Numbered from the stretch's first letter, positions 49,207 to 61,875 are shown. The stretch: DNA of 64,000 nucleotides from Ulota crispa (GCA_963920765.1 OY987242.1:19306002-19370001); one strand, 5' to 3'. Notes: a model not told the origin generated them from the letters alone. Numbers and translations: made by a program.

Positions 49207-52200
49207 TTACTTAGCCCATGCCACAGCGTCGATCTCATCCCGCGCTTGTTTGAACAGCTCCAGCCTCTTCGACAGCTGAACCCTGCGTTCCATCAATGCG
49301 GGGTCCTCGTCTAACATGGTCGCGAGTTGCTTTCCCTGAATATCAAATGATTTCCAAAATCAGAATCAGCCCACAACACCACCCTACATTGCACAAGCAA
49401 AGAAAACAAACCAAAAAGAGCCACTGCAAATCCAACAAGAACACCGCAACAGTGTGCATCTTCTCAGGACGTCCACCATCACTTCATTCTTGAGATCACA
49501 AACACACGATGTCTTGCAGCGTCAGCAGCACCACAGCAAAACCATATGTACCTCTCGCTTGCCGATCTGGGTATAAAAATAGTCCAACAAGGACCGCTTC
49601 GCCTCCCGAACTTGGCAATGCACTGCTGCTTTCGGTAGAGAGTTTCTCAGCAAGTCGCACACCATGCCAATATATGCAGACACATTGGATCCTGCAACAT
49701 TCGTCAACACCAGATACATAAATCACGTCCAGGTCATACAAACGACCTCAAGGAACTGTTCGCAAACATGTGATACCCAACCTTCCTTCCCATGCGATTC
49801 TCCCTTGGTATTGGGAGAGGCTGCTCAAATGATGACAAGATCGACACTGTCACATTTGAACCTTCATCTTTCAAGAGTTTTGACAATAAAAACGTGCACC
49901 AAAAACCGATGCTAGCTATGCTCAAATTTACACCAACAACTGTCACTACTCTTGCTTGTGCCGAAACAATCCAAGCTCACCAATTCGTCGCAAATGGCCG
50001 TCGGTGTAACGGTCCATCGTTGACGCGGATGGATTTCCTCCTTTCTCAATCTCCTGAGGGAGTTTTCTGAAAAAGTCCACCGTCAAATAGCTCGCCTCCA
50101 TATCCACCAACCTCAAAGCAGTCTTCTTACTGTCATCCCTCATCTTCTCGAGAGCCTCAATAGCCGCTTGAGCCAGCTCAGATTGAAGGCTCGGGAACCG
50201 TTTCAACTCCTGCCAAAGACAAAATGAACACATCAAGCTCACTCATTAAAGACCGCCATAACCTATAATACATTTCCATAACCTCAAGCCTTAGCCCGCG
50301 ACATGTAGTCCAAATCCTTCACAAAGATTTGCAGCTCAGGTTAAGTAAGAAAAACTACAACCTAAAAAATATGCTATAGCCGAAGATAAGGCCCGCAAGA
50401 CTGAAGACATCTAAAGCATTCATAAACTTATCCGATTACAATCACAGGCAACGTCAAGGTAATCCGTTTCTGCTTACAGTGCACTCGCCAATCGATCTTC
50501 GTACAAGATCCCTCAAAATAAAATGTGTCTGCACATTCACAACACCCAACATCAGCGTCATAACAATAACAATTTCAACCCCTCGAAAAGAAAATGCCCA
50601 CCGAGTATACAATCATGTCCAACGTTAAAAAACATTCACAAATCCTTCAAACACTCCATCATGCGTCAGAGCCAGCCGCACGTACGCACCGCATCAACGA
50701 CTGCTTCGGCAGGTCCTCGGAACAGAACCAGGGAGCTCTCAATCAACCGCCTGTAACCTTGCTCGGGAGCAATCAGATGTGGCTGGTATCCATCAGCTTC
50801 TGACACGATCTTCCGCACATTCTGCATCGACAAGTGCTTCTCGAACGGGAGCTTCTTCAAAGCAGCCGGCAATTGGTTATCAAACACCGAGTAGATCTTC
50901 TCTCCACCGGGGCGCCTGGAAAACAATACAAATGCTTAACAATTTAACGTGTCGACCTATACGAACGAAATCACGTGCAACAGAAATGTTATACATAAGT
51001 TCTCTAGGGCCCTTGCAAAAATCACTCCGCCATTAATGAAAAAACTTACGATCCATCCAAATGCTCCTTGAAGATGCGATCGAAGGCTCTGCAAAGCTCC
51101 AAAATAGTGTATAGTTGAGCCTGACCAACACATCATTCATGCCATCAGTCCAGTGCACAAGGAAAAACACCACAAACCAGTACGCTGATTTCTTCCTAAA
51201 AACATTGAATACTTCCGGGGGTCTGGCCAATGACTTCCCTAAATTCATAAAAGGAGAAACACCACACTCTAAGGCCTGTTTAGTAATTATCACTCACCCC
51301 CGCATCATTCGCCAAAGGCCTCCCGATCTGGTTTAACTCTGCCTCGATGTCGTCGATTGTCCTGTTGATCATCGCAGCTATACTAGGAATACGTGCCCTG
51401 ATCACAGCCTCCAAGTGCTGCACCCACACAATTCATCAAAATAAAGAACGGGCAACAATCCAAGCACAACATCAGAGTCCAAATACAACACAAGATTCAA
51501 GAAACAGTAACAGATAGATTGAAAACCCTCACAAACTTGAGCACTCACAGACTCCGATACACTCACATCCAACACAGATGGCATACATCAAAACATGTTT
51601 GCTAGCAACAATCGAAGAGCTAGAGTCGAACCTTGGAAAGAACCCTGCCCAGATATTCCGATCCCATTTTGCTCTGAAGATGACTGTAATCCTGACTTGA
51701 CTGAAAGTATTCCCGTTCTCGTCGTCTTGCAGCAATCATGTCAACGTTCTTGTTGATGTCCTGCTGAGAACGATTCACAACTCCTACCCATGGTTGCACC
51801 AACCTGTAAGAACGCCCTTCTAACACCTGCACCCAAACACAGCGTAAGTTAAGCTCGTACCAAGTCTCCGCAAACCATCATAGCATGCTTATTGCCTTTA
51901 GTCCAACTGATACACATGCTTGTCACTAAGCTCCACAAGCCAGCTGAAGCATCTCAAGTTTCAACTCGACAGCGTTCCGTTTCGCAGTCAAACACTTTCC
52001 CTTTCAAAATGAATTTTTTTGGTCAACCATGATGTGCTCACGCTAAAAAGGCCACCAAATTGAAGGTACACATGAAATATTGCATTGACACAATTTCCCT
52101 CGCGTGCACACAAAAAATCCCATCGAACACTCTCCATATCTAAGTGATGGAGCCATCTCCAGAAAAAAGCTTACTCACATCGAGAGCATTTGTACCCTTG

Positions 52201-54596
52201 TCCATCAGGTCCAGCTTTGTGAGAACACCAAAAGTTCTCTCACCTGCAAAAAGAAAGGTCCTGCCGTCAGAATGTATGGTAATCTGATCAAGCATGAAAG
52301 TAGCCTCAGCCTTCCATGTTGCCTGAACAGTTACCGACGCTGAGTGGTAAGAAGTGTCAAGTAGTACGCATGAAGATGAAATAGCGTCAAATTTCTCCTA
52401 TCGTTTAGGAAAATCGGGTGATGAAGTATATCGCAAACTACGAAGAAAATCTCAATACATCATCCTTTTTCATCTTGTAGCTAATCAAACATCTAGCCAT
52501 ATCTCACCTTGTGAGTCGACCTCTCTCGCTATTTTTATAGCATCTGAAGTAGCAATATCCTGATTGGCCGGAGAAACAGCCAAAATGATACAATTTGGCT
52601 GCACAAACACAAAGAGCGACACGATTAAAACAGTACCTTTAATTCACGCAAAAAATTCTCTAGGTGTCCCCACTGAACCACTGTCTATCACCACATCAGC
52701 CATGTTATCAGCCAGTAGCACCACGCACATTCTCCTACTCAACAAACATAATGCTAATAGCATCAATAACAGCAACTTTGGTACCTTTTCAATGTAAGAT
52801 CGGACCATGTTCTCAATATCGATAACTATATTCTCTGATTGACCATCTGAGGTACACCATGCACAGAATTTCATCAGATCAATTCAACAAGGAAATCCCA
52901 ATTTCGACACAGGCTTTCACAGAATCAATTGTCTCTTTCCTAATCTGGAGCTAAATAAGCAAAACTGAAATGGTCAATGAAGGCTTCTAGATTCCCAATC
53001 CAAAAAAATTGAATCCACAACAATGAAGCTCTCTGATGCCAATTCAAACAAGAAGAATCGAAAAACATCACTTACCCACGGCGTTCTTAGTCAAACCCGG
53101 GAGATCGATCATTGTCAGGTTGACCACTGCAAGACCAATCTCTAATGAGTATTTCTTCATGTAAAAAAGTTCATCCTAGGAGTACAACAAAACATACAGC
53201 AATCTCCAGACCATGTCAGACATATTCACATCTATGTCCTGGAAACTTCACTCCTGTGCAAGACAGGAGTAACACCAGATAGTACTCTTACGCTGAACTT
53301 CAGGCTGGAGACCAGGACCAGGCACTCACCATTCGGAGAATAAACACTCAAATGAATTGGCACCGGCGATATCTGCTTCGACCGGCCAGTGATTCGGTCA
53401 GTTTCATCTGAAATCTCTTTCCTTACAGCAGCTGCATAGCATACAATAATGTTGGTACGTCGAACGCCACACCATATTATATCAAATCAAAAGCTACTCG
53501 TAACTGGAACTTAAAAAATAACCCGCATCAAAAATCTTCATCAGACTGAACAAGTAAATTAGGCAACTCTACTGCAAATGCAAGGCAACAACTAAGAGCG
53601 CTCGTATGGAGGTAATTGAAGAGCCGTACGTACCAAAATCCGTAAATCTCCTCTGGGGCATATGAAGAAATTCCGCATACTCATACTTGTCGTCAGTCTT
53701 GTGAAGTTGCAACACCAGAGGCCGCCGTGTCACAATACCTGCCAATCAGCGACAAAGATTGGTGACCAGATACTTCACAATCTAACACAGAAGGATAGAG
53801 ATTCGTCACCTACTGCAATGTGTCCTAAGCCAGATTTGTTTTACCTCTTGCATGGCTATTGTGAGAATCTCCTAACCGGAAACCTCCACGAGAAAGATCA
53901 GCAATCAGAGTTCATTGAGTGCTTCCCATTGCTACTTGAACGGAATGTGGGCCGCACCAATTCCATCTTGTCAAAGGTCAGGAGGATGATCACCTGAACC
54001 ACGGGGAAGGAAGTCACGCCCAACAATACTCTCCAGCACCGAGGACTTCCCAGAACTCTGTCCAACACAAAGGTCTAATTAGTAAACCAAAGCATAACCA
54101 TTATTGTCCCCCGTATTGTCCTCGCTCAAATTATCGAATAAACTCATCGCTATTCCTCCTCATTGCAAATTGAAGGAATCCGTAGTTTAAATCATTCATC
54201 CGCGCCACCTATGACAAAGACTCTTTATAAGCGCGCCGCATCCCTGATACATAAGGAAAAGCAGGAGCCATTTCTTGGTCGTATAGCAAACTATTACGGT
54301 GCCACTTAAGGTAAGCTCACAACGCACTTTACTGCAAGTCCTTGCGCACATGTATGCGATCAATCGTCACCACCAAGGCCTTCAATACAATGCACTAAAC
54401 TGACGCAAAGAATTTACTGAAAAGTGGCATTTCGCTAGCATCAGGAAAGATCGGGCATACGTACCTGACCACCCACGACCGCGACTGACGGCAATGATTC
54501 CCACAAACTTGCCACTGCATCCCCGCCCCCAAAATCACCCAGGGCCGTGCAAACTCTCTGAATCCGGTTGACCAAGCCTATCAAGCTGTTATCCAT
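49207..54596 (-). CDS. DRP1: Dynamin-related protein 1 (DRP1 family), 16 exons
   Basis: A large GTPase that, in flowering plants, remodels membranes in clathrin-mediated endocytosis and at the cell plate. Exons: 54596-54465, 54057-53994, 53738-53634, 53431-53330, 53126-53076, 52846-52785, 52598-52508, 52243-52179, 51826-51632, 51417-51298, 51120-51050, 50915-50690, 50334-50290, 50209-49981, 49691-49552, 49335-49207. They give 1827 bp, 608 residues (Arabidopsis DRP1A is about 610). The GTPase motifs are present: P-loop GGQSSGKSS (about 42-50), switch-I Thr in GIVTRRP, DLPG, TKLD, VNRSQ. Middle domain: [40 protein letters not shown]. GTPase-effector domain: [19 protein letters not shown] to DAVAWAK. 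As in DRP1, there is no PH or proline-rich domain. Exon 13 (45 bp) is uncertain: no GT donor keeps frame, so I used AAG|GCTTGA. A 5' UTR exon around 55.46-55.75 kb is plausible. Confidence 0.94.
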
Positions 54597-55760
54597 CTTG
54601 TATACTTTCAGGCAGGTTCGAACTGACAGTCCGCACCGTGAGCGAGCAGCCTTTGGTGCAGAAAAATTACTCTAAAATCTCCACCACCTGCATGTCGAAA
54701 GGTTTGACTAAAAAGAGTCCGAACAACAGATAAAATAATACACCATTCTGAACAGATATAACAGAAATACTAGTCAATACAAATATTCAATTAATCCAAA
54801 CCAGCAGCAAGATGGCTCGCGTCGGCACCATAACTGGACACACGCTAAATTAACCTGTATGGCGGGGCGACCGATTCCGTGCCTCACCAGCCACGCGTTT
54901 GCCATTTCTATAGACCAGTGACCAGTTCACAGAAAATCTCAAATCCTAAATTTAGACTGTCTAAAAAAGCACAAAAAAACGTACAGCGATTGCCCAACCA
55001 CCCTACCGTCCACAAAAATGCGATGCGACAACGATGCGTATTCTAAAGTTCAACACAACACGACATCCCTCTCAGCAACAACCATGGACTTCAGTCAAAG
55101 TGAACTAAAGTTATACCAGAATAGACCGCACAAAACTACTAACACAGGTCCAGGATAGACCACGCCAATTCTCTTACCCGTTGTAGACAGAAACGAGACA
55201 CCTTCAGCTAAACAGAAACCAGAGAGACACTCAACCATAACGAGTCGGAAAGCTACCGTGGCCAATTCCACCAATCTCGTTCACAGATACTACACGAGCC
55301 AGATAGCCACTTCCACTTGAAGAAATATCATCAAGGCTCACGATCACACATGTAACCGTTAAGTTCTTCCGGAGACTCCGAATTTCCACCAACTCCAGCG
55401 TAAATATGAGAGTGAGAGGCAACAAAAAAGCAAATTGGTACACCAGAACACGTACCTTACAATTCCCAGAGCCAGGCACGACGATAAAATCTTTCTTGTC
55501 ACTAAAAACGCAACCTGGGCAACCGCAGCTTGAAATGAAAATAAAATCAGTGTGTGCGAGCAGCTGTCGGAAGCGAAACTGAAGCCAAAAATTCCAACTC
55601 GCGCGAGCAGGAAACCTCTGGAGCTAGACCAGCAGCTCCGACCTGCGCGTAGAAGACTTGTGACAGCGGAGAGCTATGTCGGTGGACGAAGAAGAGAGCC
55701 CTCGACGACGACGACGACGACGACGAAGGGCATGCAAAACGTGAACCTCTGTCCAAATTG
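54597..55760 (-). promoter_or_regulatory. Probable 5' leader, leader intron and promoter of DRP1
   Basis: On the gene strand, GAATTGTAAG|GTACGTG at about 55457 is a good donor, and GGACTGTCAG at about 54617 is a usable acceptor just before the ATG. A spliced, non-coding first exon is therefore likely. A (CGA)8 run lies at 55703-55726. No long gene-like frame fits either strand. This reading is an inference from splice motifs. Confidence 0.4.
55703..55726. repeat. (CGA)8 microsatellite
   Basis: Eight perfect CGA units (TCG on the DRP1 strand) in the likely leader or promoter of DRP1. Confidence 0.9.
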
Positions 55761-56409
55761 ACGGAGTTCATGGTGCAACATTCATCCATCGAGACCTGGA
55801 GTGAACGGTGACATTGGACGAGTTTTGATTGTCCGTTGAAGACACGTTTCCTTTGTTCAAATGGGTGTTGAATTTGAAGTAACATGATTGAACCTGAGTG
55901 GATGAATGAGAAACACCAAGTCCTACGCTGATGAAAACGGGTTTTATTTACAGATGAGCTGTGCAAAATAGACTGGTATTGACTTAGTCAGTGTTAGGCA
56001 GGGTCCGGTAAATATTTGAGACTTTTTGGTTGATTTCCTTCAATTCCCGTATTGAACCGGTTTTTCAAGAAACTATTTTGGTCATACTATAAATAATTTT
56101 TGTGAAGATTTTGAACTGGATGTTAGCCAAATTTTATAAATTGAAAATGGTGTTTTCTTATTTCAATAGACTAGCTTTGAACTAGCGGTCGGTTCTTCCC
56201 AAATCTTGGTGCCAGGGATAAAAAACACAAAAAAATACAAATAAAAGATATATAGCCAAAATTTACAAGAAGAAAGAAGACGTCAAAAGATGTAAAAGTT
56301 CTCCTCTACTATTGGTCCATGTGTCCCCTTACTAAAGTAAATTCTAGTGAACTCTAATTAATTGTAGTGGAGAGCATGTTAATATAATACTTGTCTTAAC
56401 AATCATGGT

Positions 56410-56905
56410 ATCATCAATCCAGCATTGGGAACAGGAAAAATGACTTCTAATTTTTGGTTGGTATATAATTAGAAAGTGTAAATACTATCATTGGAAGCGT
56501 CTACAAAAAGAAAATAATTATAGAATTGAAAAACGGGATAATCAAAATAAAGCCCATTGAAAAAACACTAAAGGACAAACCACATGGCAAACCATGTCTA
56601 ATAAAGAAAATCCAAGATAATGGCACACCAAATTCTCAAAATTTGGTGTGCCATTACTTTTAGAATTTGGTATGCCATTACCTTGGATTTTCTTTATTAG
56701 GCATGGATTGCCATGGTGTTTGTCCTTTAGCATTTTTTCAATGGGGTTTGTTTAGATTGTCAAATTTTCAATTCTATACATTATTTTATTTACTTAAAGA
56801 GTTTTTATAGACGCTTCTAATGATGGTATTTACACTTTCTAATTATATACCAATCAAAAAATAGCAATATTTTTGTCTGGTCGTTCCCAGTGCTGGGTTG
56901 ATGAT
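56410..56905. repeat. 496-bp near-complete foldback (hairpin) element
   Basis: The two halves are inverted copies. ATCATCAATCCAGCATTGGG at the left pairs with CCCAGTGCTGGGTTGATGAT at the right. TTGGTATATAATTAGAAAGT recurs as its inverse about 56836-56856, and AATGGCACACCAAATTCT faces AGAATTTGGTATGCCATT around the centre (about 56620-56670). No open frame exceeds 63 codons. It could be a MITE or a source of small RNAs. Confidence 0.85.
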
Positions 56906-56911
56906 GCTCGC

Positions 56912-57135
56912 AACAATGTACGAGGAGTACCAGTATTTAGTTACAAGCTAGCCGATTGATTTTGAAAATTGCATAATTGAATTCAAAAGTTTAGAAAAAA
57001 AACCGACCATTTGTGAGGAAAAAAAGAGAATTCTCTTTATTTTCTATAGGCTTAGTCGGAAGTATACTCTAGACAACCGGTTGGTCCAAGAAAATGTCGG
57101 ATATTGGCTGGTTAAGCTAAAAAAAACTTCCCACC
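56912..57135 (-). repeat. Dispersed repeat, inverted mate of 30250-30475
   Basis: TTTAGTTACAAGCTAGCCGA, AATTGAATTCAAAAGTTTAG, GGAAGTATACTCTAGACAAC and GTCGGATATTGGCTGGTTAA match 30.25-30.46 kb in reverse. It lies between the foldback and the CACTA-like element. Confidence 0.7.
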
Positions 57136-57521
57136 CTATGGCTCGTAGTACTCTCCACCCACTAGAAGAAAACGAGCAATATAAGACTCTACAAACAACT
57201 CACTTTTTAGTCGTTTAGGATACAAACGACTCATTCACAACTATACAATTGTGCAGTCATGTTCCAGTTCTGGAAAACTTGTCATTTATGACACTCTAGC
57301 AATACGGTAGTTCTCATCCATCTGACTCAATTGACATGGTATTAACTTCTCATTGTCAGATTTTTTTTCTGGTGGGTCATCAAGTAAGTGCCCGGATAAA
57401 TACAAGATTCTCTATTCACATACAACTATTCATAGGTATGGTTACAATTGCAATACAACTTATGGTAGGGCCCATTTTCTTCTTTATGGAAGTACTTTGA
57501 GTTGTATTTGTGTAATTATGT

Positions 57522-57890
57522 AGTTGTTATTGAGTCGTAGTTGAGTTGTTATTGAGTCGTAGTTGAGTTGTTGTTGAGTCATAGTTGAGTTGTAGTTGAG
57601 TCGTTGTTGAGTTATAGTTGAGTTGTAGTTGAGTCGTTGTTGAGTTGTAGTTGAGTCGTTGTTGAGTTGTAGTTGAGTCGTCGTTGAGTTGTAGTTGAGT
57701 TGTCGTTGAGTTGTCGTTGAGTTGTCGTTGAGTTGTCGTTGAGTTGTTGTTGAGTTGTCGTTGAGTTGTCGTTGAGTTGTCGTTGAGTTGTCGTTGAGTT
57801 GTCGTTGAGTTGTCGTTGAGTTGTCGTTGAGTTGTCGTTGAGTTGTCGTTGAGTCGTCGTTGAGTTGTAGTTGAGTCGTCGTTGAGTCGT
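57522..57890. repeat. 11-bp minisatellite, about 34 copies
   Basis: The unit GTTGAGTTGTC (variants GTTGAGTCGTC, GTTGAGTTGTA) repeats head to tail, most regularly at 57695-57850. On the minus strand no frame has stops, so an apparent 125-codon frame of an 11-residue repeat (LNDNSTTTQRQ) results. It lies in the left subterminal region of the CACTA-like element. Confidence 0.95.
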
Positions 57891-58400
57891 AACCTAGTAA
57901 TCATTCATAGAGTTGTATAGTAGTTCTTGTTCAATCATGGCATATAGATAATCTAGTGCCTAGAGTCATGGCATAGAGTCATAGTATTGTCATAGTTTAG
58001 TCAATAATTAGATACTGCAAAGTCATACAGTGATGATCAATGGGCCATGCTATAGTACTACCTCAGTGACCATTGAGTCGTATTAGAGTCACATTTTATT
58101 GGCCACTGAGTCACAATAGAGTCATAATTCATTAGACAAGTAGTTATTGCAAAAGTGATTTTGTAGTCACAAAGTCATGGCATAGTAGTAACATAGTGAA
58201 CACTAAGTAATATAAGAGTTGTGTTGTTGTGCTAGTTACTAAGTCACATAATAATAAGACCATATTTACTACAGACATATCTTGGTTGCAATTGAGTCCT
58301 ACAAAAGTCGTAGTTTTCTAGCATCTAAGTTCAATCACACTTCACATGAAATCTAGGAGTTGCCACCTAGTTGTCATCTAGTCGTCACTTATTCCATAAT
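57891..58400. repeat. Degenerate AGTC(A/G)TAG-rich subterminal zone
   Basis: Irregular repeats of GAGTCAT, GAGTCGT and AGTCACA, often followed by AGT, continue from the minisatellite. They look like older, decayed copies of the same subterminal motif within the CACTA-like element. Confidence 0.5.
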
Positions 58401-58639
58401 TGATACACATAGTTACTTCAAAGTATATATTAATCTTATACACCATATCAAAAAATTTCATGTATATCAAAAACTCATATTGCATCCACTACTTATTTAA
58501 CAATCATAGATTATCACACACTGTCTTTTGTATGTACTCAATATCATGTGTACACATTTGCAATTCCATATAGACAACAAAAGCAAAACCTCAAAATTAG
58601 TTGCAATGTGGTAGCGCTCAAAGCCAAAAAACTTGATAA

Positions 58640-58965
58640 GTATGCGAAACAAACAAACTTGCAAAGAACAAGGAGCCAACAAATTTAGAGAAGAGCATGG
58701 AGCCAACAAACTTTGATAAGTGTGCAGTGCAAGCAAACCTGAGAAGAGCGCAAAGCAAGCAAACCTGAGAAAAACGCAGAGTGAGTAATCCTAAGAAGAT
58801 TGTAGAGCAAATAAATCTTAGCGGAGTTAGCAAACATGAGAAGAATGCAGAGCCAACAAACCTCAACAGAGCAAGCAAACATGAGAAGAACGTAGAGCCA
58901 ACAAACTTTGACAAATGTACATTGTCAATAAACCCTCAGAAGAGCACGGAGCCAGCAGACCAAGT
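58640..58965. repeat. Degenerate tandem repeat, roughly 30-40 bp units
   Basis: Variants of GAGAAGAGCGCAGAGCCAAC followed by AAACCT or AAACTTTGA recur about nine times. Minus-strand frames show repeated (L/F)CWL...LLTLLRF patterns without a known domain. It sits at the centre of the CACTA-like element and may be captured and amplified host sequence. Confidence 0.65.
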
Positions 58966-59769
58966 TTGTAGAGCTAAACCCTAAACTCAAAGGTGGCAGC
59001 CGCATCTTCACCCTACAAACTACCAACCCTAATCTCAAAATGAAGTGTCTAGATTGACTCTAAAACTACAACTCGATTTTAGGGGTGATTGCTATTAAAA
59101 CTTAAATAATTTTTTTGTGTGGCAAATTTAACATCAACAATGTGTCTAAAACACATATTTACCTCAAAATAGACTATTTACATGCTAAAATCCAAATTGT
59201 AAAGCATTAGAAACAAGTTTTTTGCAAATTTTAAAACTCTAACTTCTAATATTTGAATGTGTTAATTTTCTTTATTAAAACAAATCATATCTTTTTTATT
59301 TATATCTTCTATCTTCAAAAATAAATAAAATTATGAAAATAATAATTATTATTATGAAACATGAATTTTTAAGCTTTCAGAGCTTTAATTGTAGCTTTTA
59401 AATTGTTGTTAATTATGATAATAACAATAATTGAATTTATGACTCAAATACAACTAAGCTACAACTAGCGCAAATCATGCTTGGAGAAGATTAAAATACT
59501 CTTACTATGGCTCGTGTAAACCTAAAATACAATTAATCTCTAAACCTACGGTTTAGTAAGCTAACAAAAACACACCTCTTTTAAATTGTTGGTTGAAATT
59601 AGAATAGGAAGAGCATAACATTTCTTGTTTTGTAGACATTCTTTGGTAGGTGCTATTGAATTGTACGCCAAAGAAGACTTATTAGAATGTGCAAGGTATT
59701 AGTAAACATTTGATTATTGACACTCTATATAATGCACTCATTGCTAACATTGATGAGATGAACTAGTCC

Positions 59770-59914
59770 CATAGGTAAAAAAATAGGTCCACAATGACTA
59801 AGTGGCAACGACTAAACCATGGTTGTATAGTCATTTTACAGTCATTTTTTAATTGTTGTTTAGTCCTTGCAGTCATTGTCACTTAATCATTGCGGACCTG
59901 TTTTTTTACCAGTG
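59770..59914. mobile_element. Small CACTA-like MITE with TCC target duplication
   Basis: The left end CATAGGTAAAAAAATAGGTC is inverted at the right as GGACCTGTTTTTTTACCAGTG. TCC is duplicated at 59767-59769 and 59915-59917. Arms carry ATGACTAAGTGGCAACGACT and GTCATTGTCACTTAATCATT. Same family as 14294-14447. It is nested in the 3.6-kb element. Confidence 0.8.
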
Positions 59915-60768
59915 TCCGGATATTTTAAACAACTCAAGAGAATGGGTTAAGTAGAAGAAGAACAAGTAATAAACAACTAGACTAAAATAACTACATAACA
60001 AGTACACAACAATTGCAAGAGTAATTGAGTCAATTTGTAGTAGTTTAGTAGTCGGTATATAGTCTTATGGTTGTTGTTTAGTTGATATAAAGTCGGTGCT
60101 TAGTCTTGTAGTTGTTGTGTAGTTGATATCAAGTCAATTTACAGTCGAGTAGTTGTTTAGCAATGGCAATGATCTAGTTGTTTTCATGACCAAATTTGAA
60201 GATGAAAGCCACAAAAATATATCACAAGTAACAAAATAGTTCAATTGAGAAGAAGAAACTCATTACATCTATAATACAACCGCATCAATATAGTCTCTAA
60301 TTAGATGTAGCACTCCATCACTAATCAATGACTATGGAACAACTAGGAAACCACTCATTAATGTGCACCTCTTCCAACAAAAATAAGAATGGTATTGGGA
60401 GCTGCAACGCGGATAGCCTAAATATGAATTTTATTAATTGTTTAATTTAATTCTATCAAGAGTTGTTTTATAGTCATTCTATGGTAATATTGTAGTAGTA
60501 AAGAAGAAGAAGTCGTTTATTTATACGACTCACATACAACTCTAAGTCAGAGATGTCAGACTACTTTGACGGCAGCAAAGATATCATCTGATCATGGACC
60601 TAAAATCATTCATCTCAAATGTACACAACAGACCTCATCCCCCAAGTCAAATAAACAACTACATTACAACTTCAGCCATGACTAGAATTGCTTTGTTGTT
60701 GTTGTGCAGTTGTTTAGGACAGTAAATTGTTTGTTGTCAGTGAGATTTACCAATGTTTTCTTCTAGTG

Positions 60769-61520
60769 ACTTTAGAGTCATAGCAACTAAGCTTATTCTA
60801 ACAACATAATGTCATAGACCACCATGCACTTAGGCTTTGTGGTTTTGTAACGATTGGTTTCTATTAAACCTTGGGTACCATAGTATATGGAAAATTGTGC
60901 CAATTCGCTGTGAATATTATTGAAGGGCCACCAAATTTTTAGATTCAACACTTTTTTCAACACATTTTGAATACTGGTTCTGGAAAACTATTGCAAAACA
61001 TATACTATTTTTCAATTCTAGCATATATAAATGAGTGTTAAAGATTTGGGAAAATGTAGAAAACGCTCTTCAATTAATTTGAAATATCAAATATATCTCT
61101 CAAAGATTTGAAATTAAAGAAACAAAACTTGGCTCTGTATAGAAGTATAAACTATATTCCTTGTTATCTTTGAGAATATCATCAAAATCCCTAATGTTTT
61201 GGGAAAATATCAAATACAATCCTCAATTATTTTGAAATATATCAAATATGCCCCTATATTTAATTTGAAATTTATAAAAACCTCAATTTTTGTGTAAGAA
61301 TACCAATTAGACTATATCCTTGGTTATCGTTGAGAATATTATAAATACCCCTAGTTTTCTTGTGCTTCTTTATTACGATATTTTACAAATACTAAAATGT
61401 TAATGGAAGTTGCTATGCAATCAATGCGATGGCTTTGGCCACAATAGAGTTACAATGACTCACAAAACTCAATTAGTATTAATTGTTACTCAATATAATT
61501 TGTTGTATTGATTGCATAAA
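60769..61520. other. Gene-free AT-rich stretch
   Basis: No gene is seen. The block GAGAATATCATCAAAATCCCTA...CAAATATGCCC (about 61070-61240) loosely repeats itself at about 61240-61370 (TTGAGAATATTATAAATACCCCTAG). Confidence 0.35.
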
Positions 61521-61523
61521 TAA

Positions 61524-61660
61524 CACTACAAGAAAATGATATCAATTCAATCATTTTTGTAGATTTGGACGTGTCAATTCAAATGTTTTTTCTATCAATA
61601 AGACACTTTTTTGTCAAATTGGACAGGTTTAGTCAATTCGGACACTATTTCCTTGTACTA
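61524..61660. mobile_element. CACTA-type MITE with TAA target duplication
   Basis: Starts CACTACAAGAAAATGATATC. The right end (ATTTCCTTGTACTA) is a slightly decayed inverse. TAA flanks both sides (61521-61523 and 61661-61663). Length 137 bp, non-coding. Confidence 0.7.
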
Positions 61661-61875
61661 TAAAAATTCTTGGATGTCATAAAAAGTAGATTAAGCAAGA
61701 GATTAAGGGTGTCCAAGTACCTAATATATGGAAGCCTTACTAAAAAATTTGCAAGGGTGATTTGGTGACTCACTTTTGGTCTTGCATGTCTACATCTCCA
61801 TCTCCTGATTCTCCTCCTTATATTGGCAATAAGGTAACCTTCCCCATACTCAAGCATTCTGCAAAGTCAACCCCT

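Larger units (their letters stand above)
57160..60768. mobile_element. 3.6-kb non-autonomous CACTA (En/Spm)-like element
   Basis: The ends are a perfect 14-bp inverted repeat, CACTAGAAGAAAAC at 57160-57173 and GTTTTCTTCTAGTG at 60755-60768. The flanks ACC and ACT match a 3-bp target duplication at two of three bases. Both subterminal zones are rich in short ACAACT/GAGTTGT and AGTCGT motifs in variable orientation, as CACTA elements carry for transposase binding. The left zone has expanded into a 34-copy minisatellite. No transposase-like open frame is seen, so it depends on a helper. A smaller CACTA MITE (59770-59914) is nested inside. Confidence 0.75.

Noticed and set aside
57527..57904. 125-codon open frame of an 11-residue repeat
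   Set aside because: It is a by-product of the stop-free 11-bp minisatellite and lacks gene structure.
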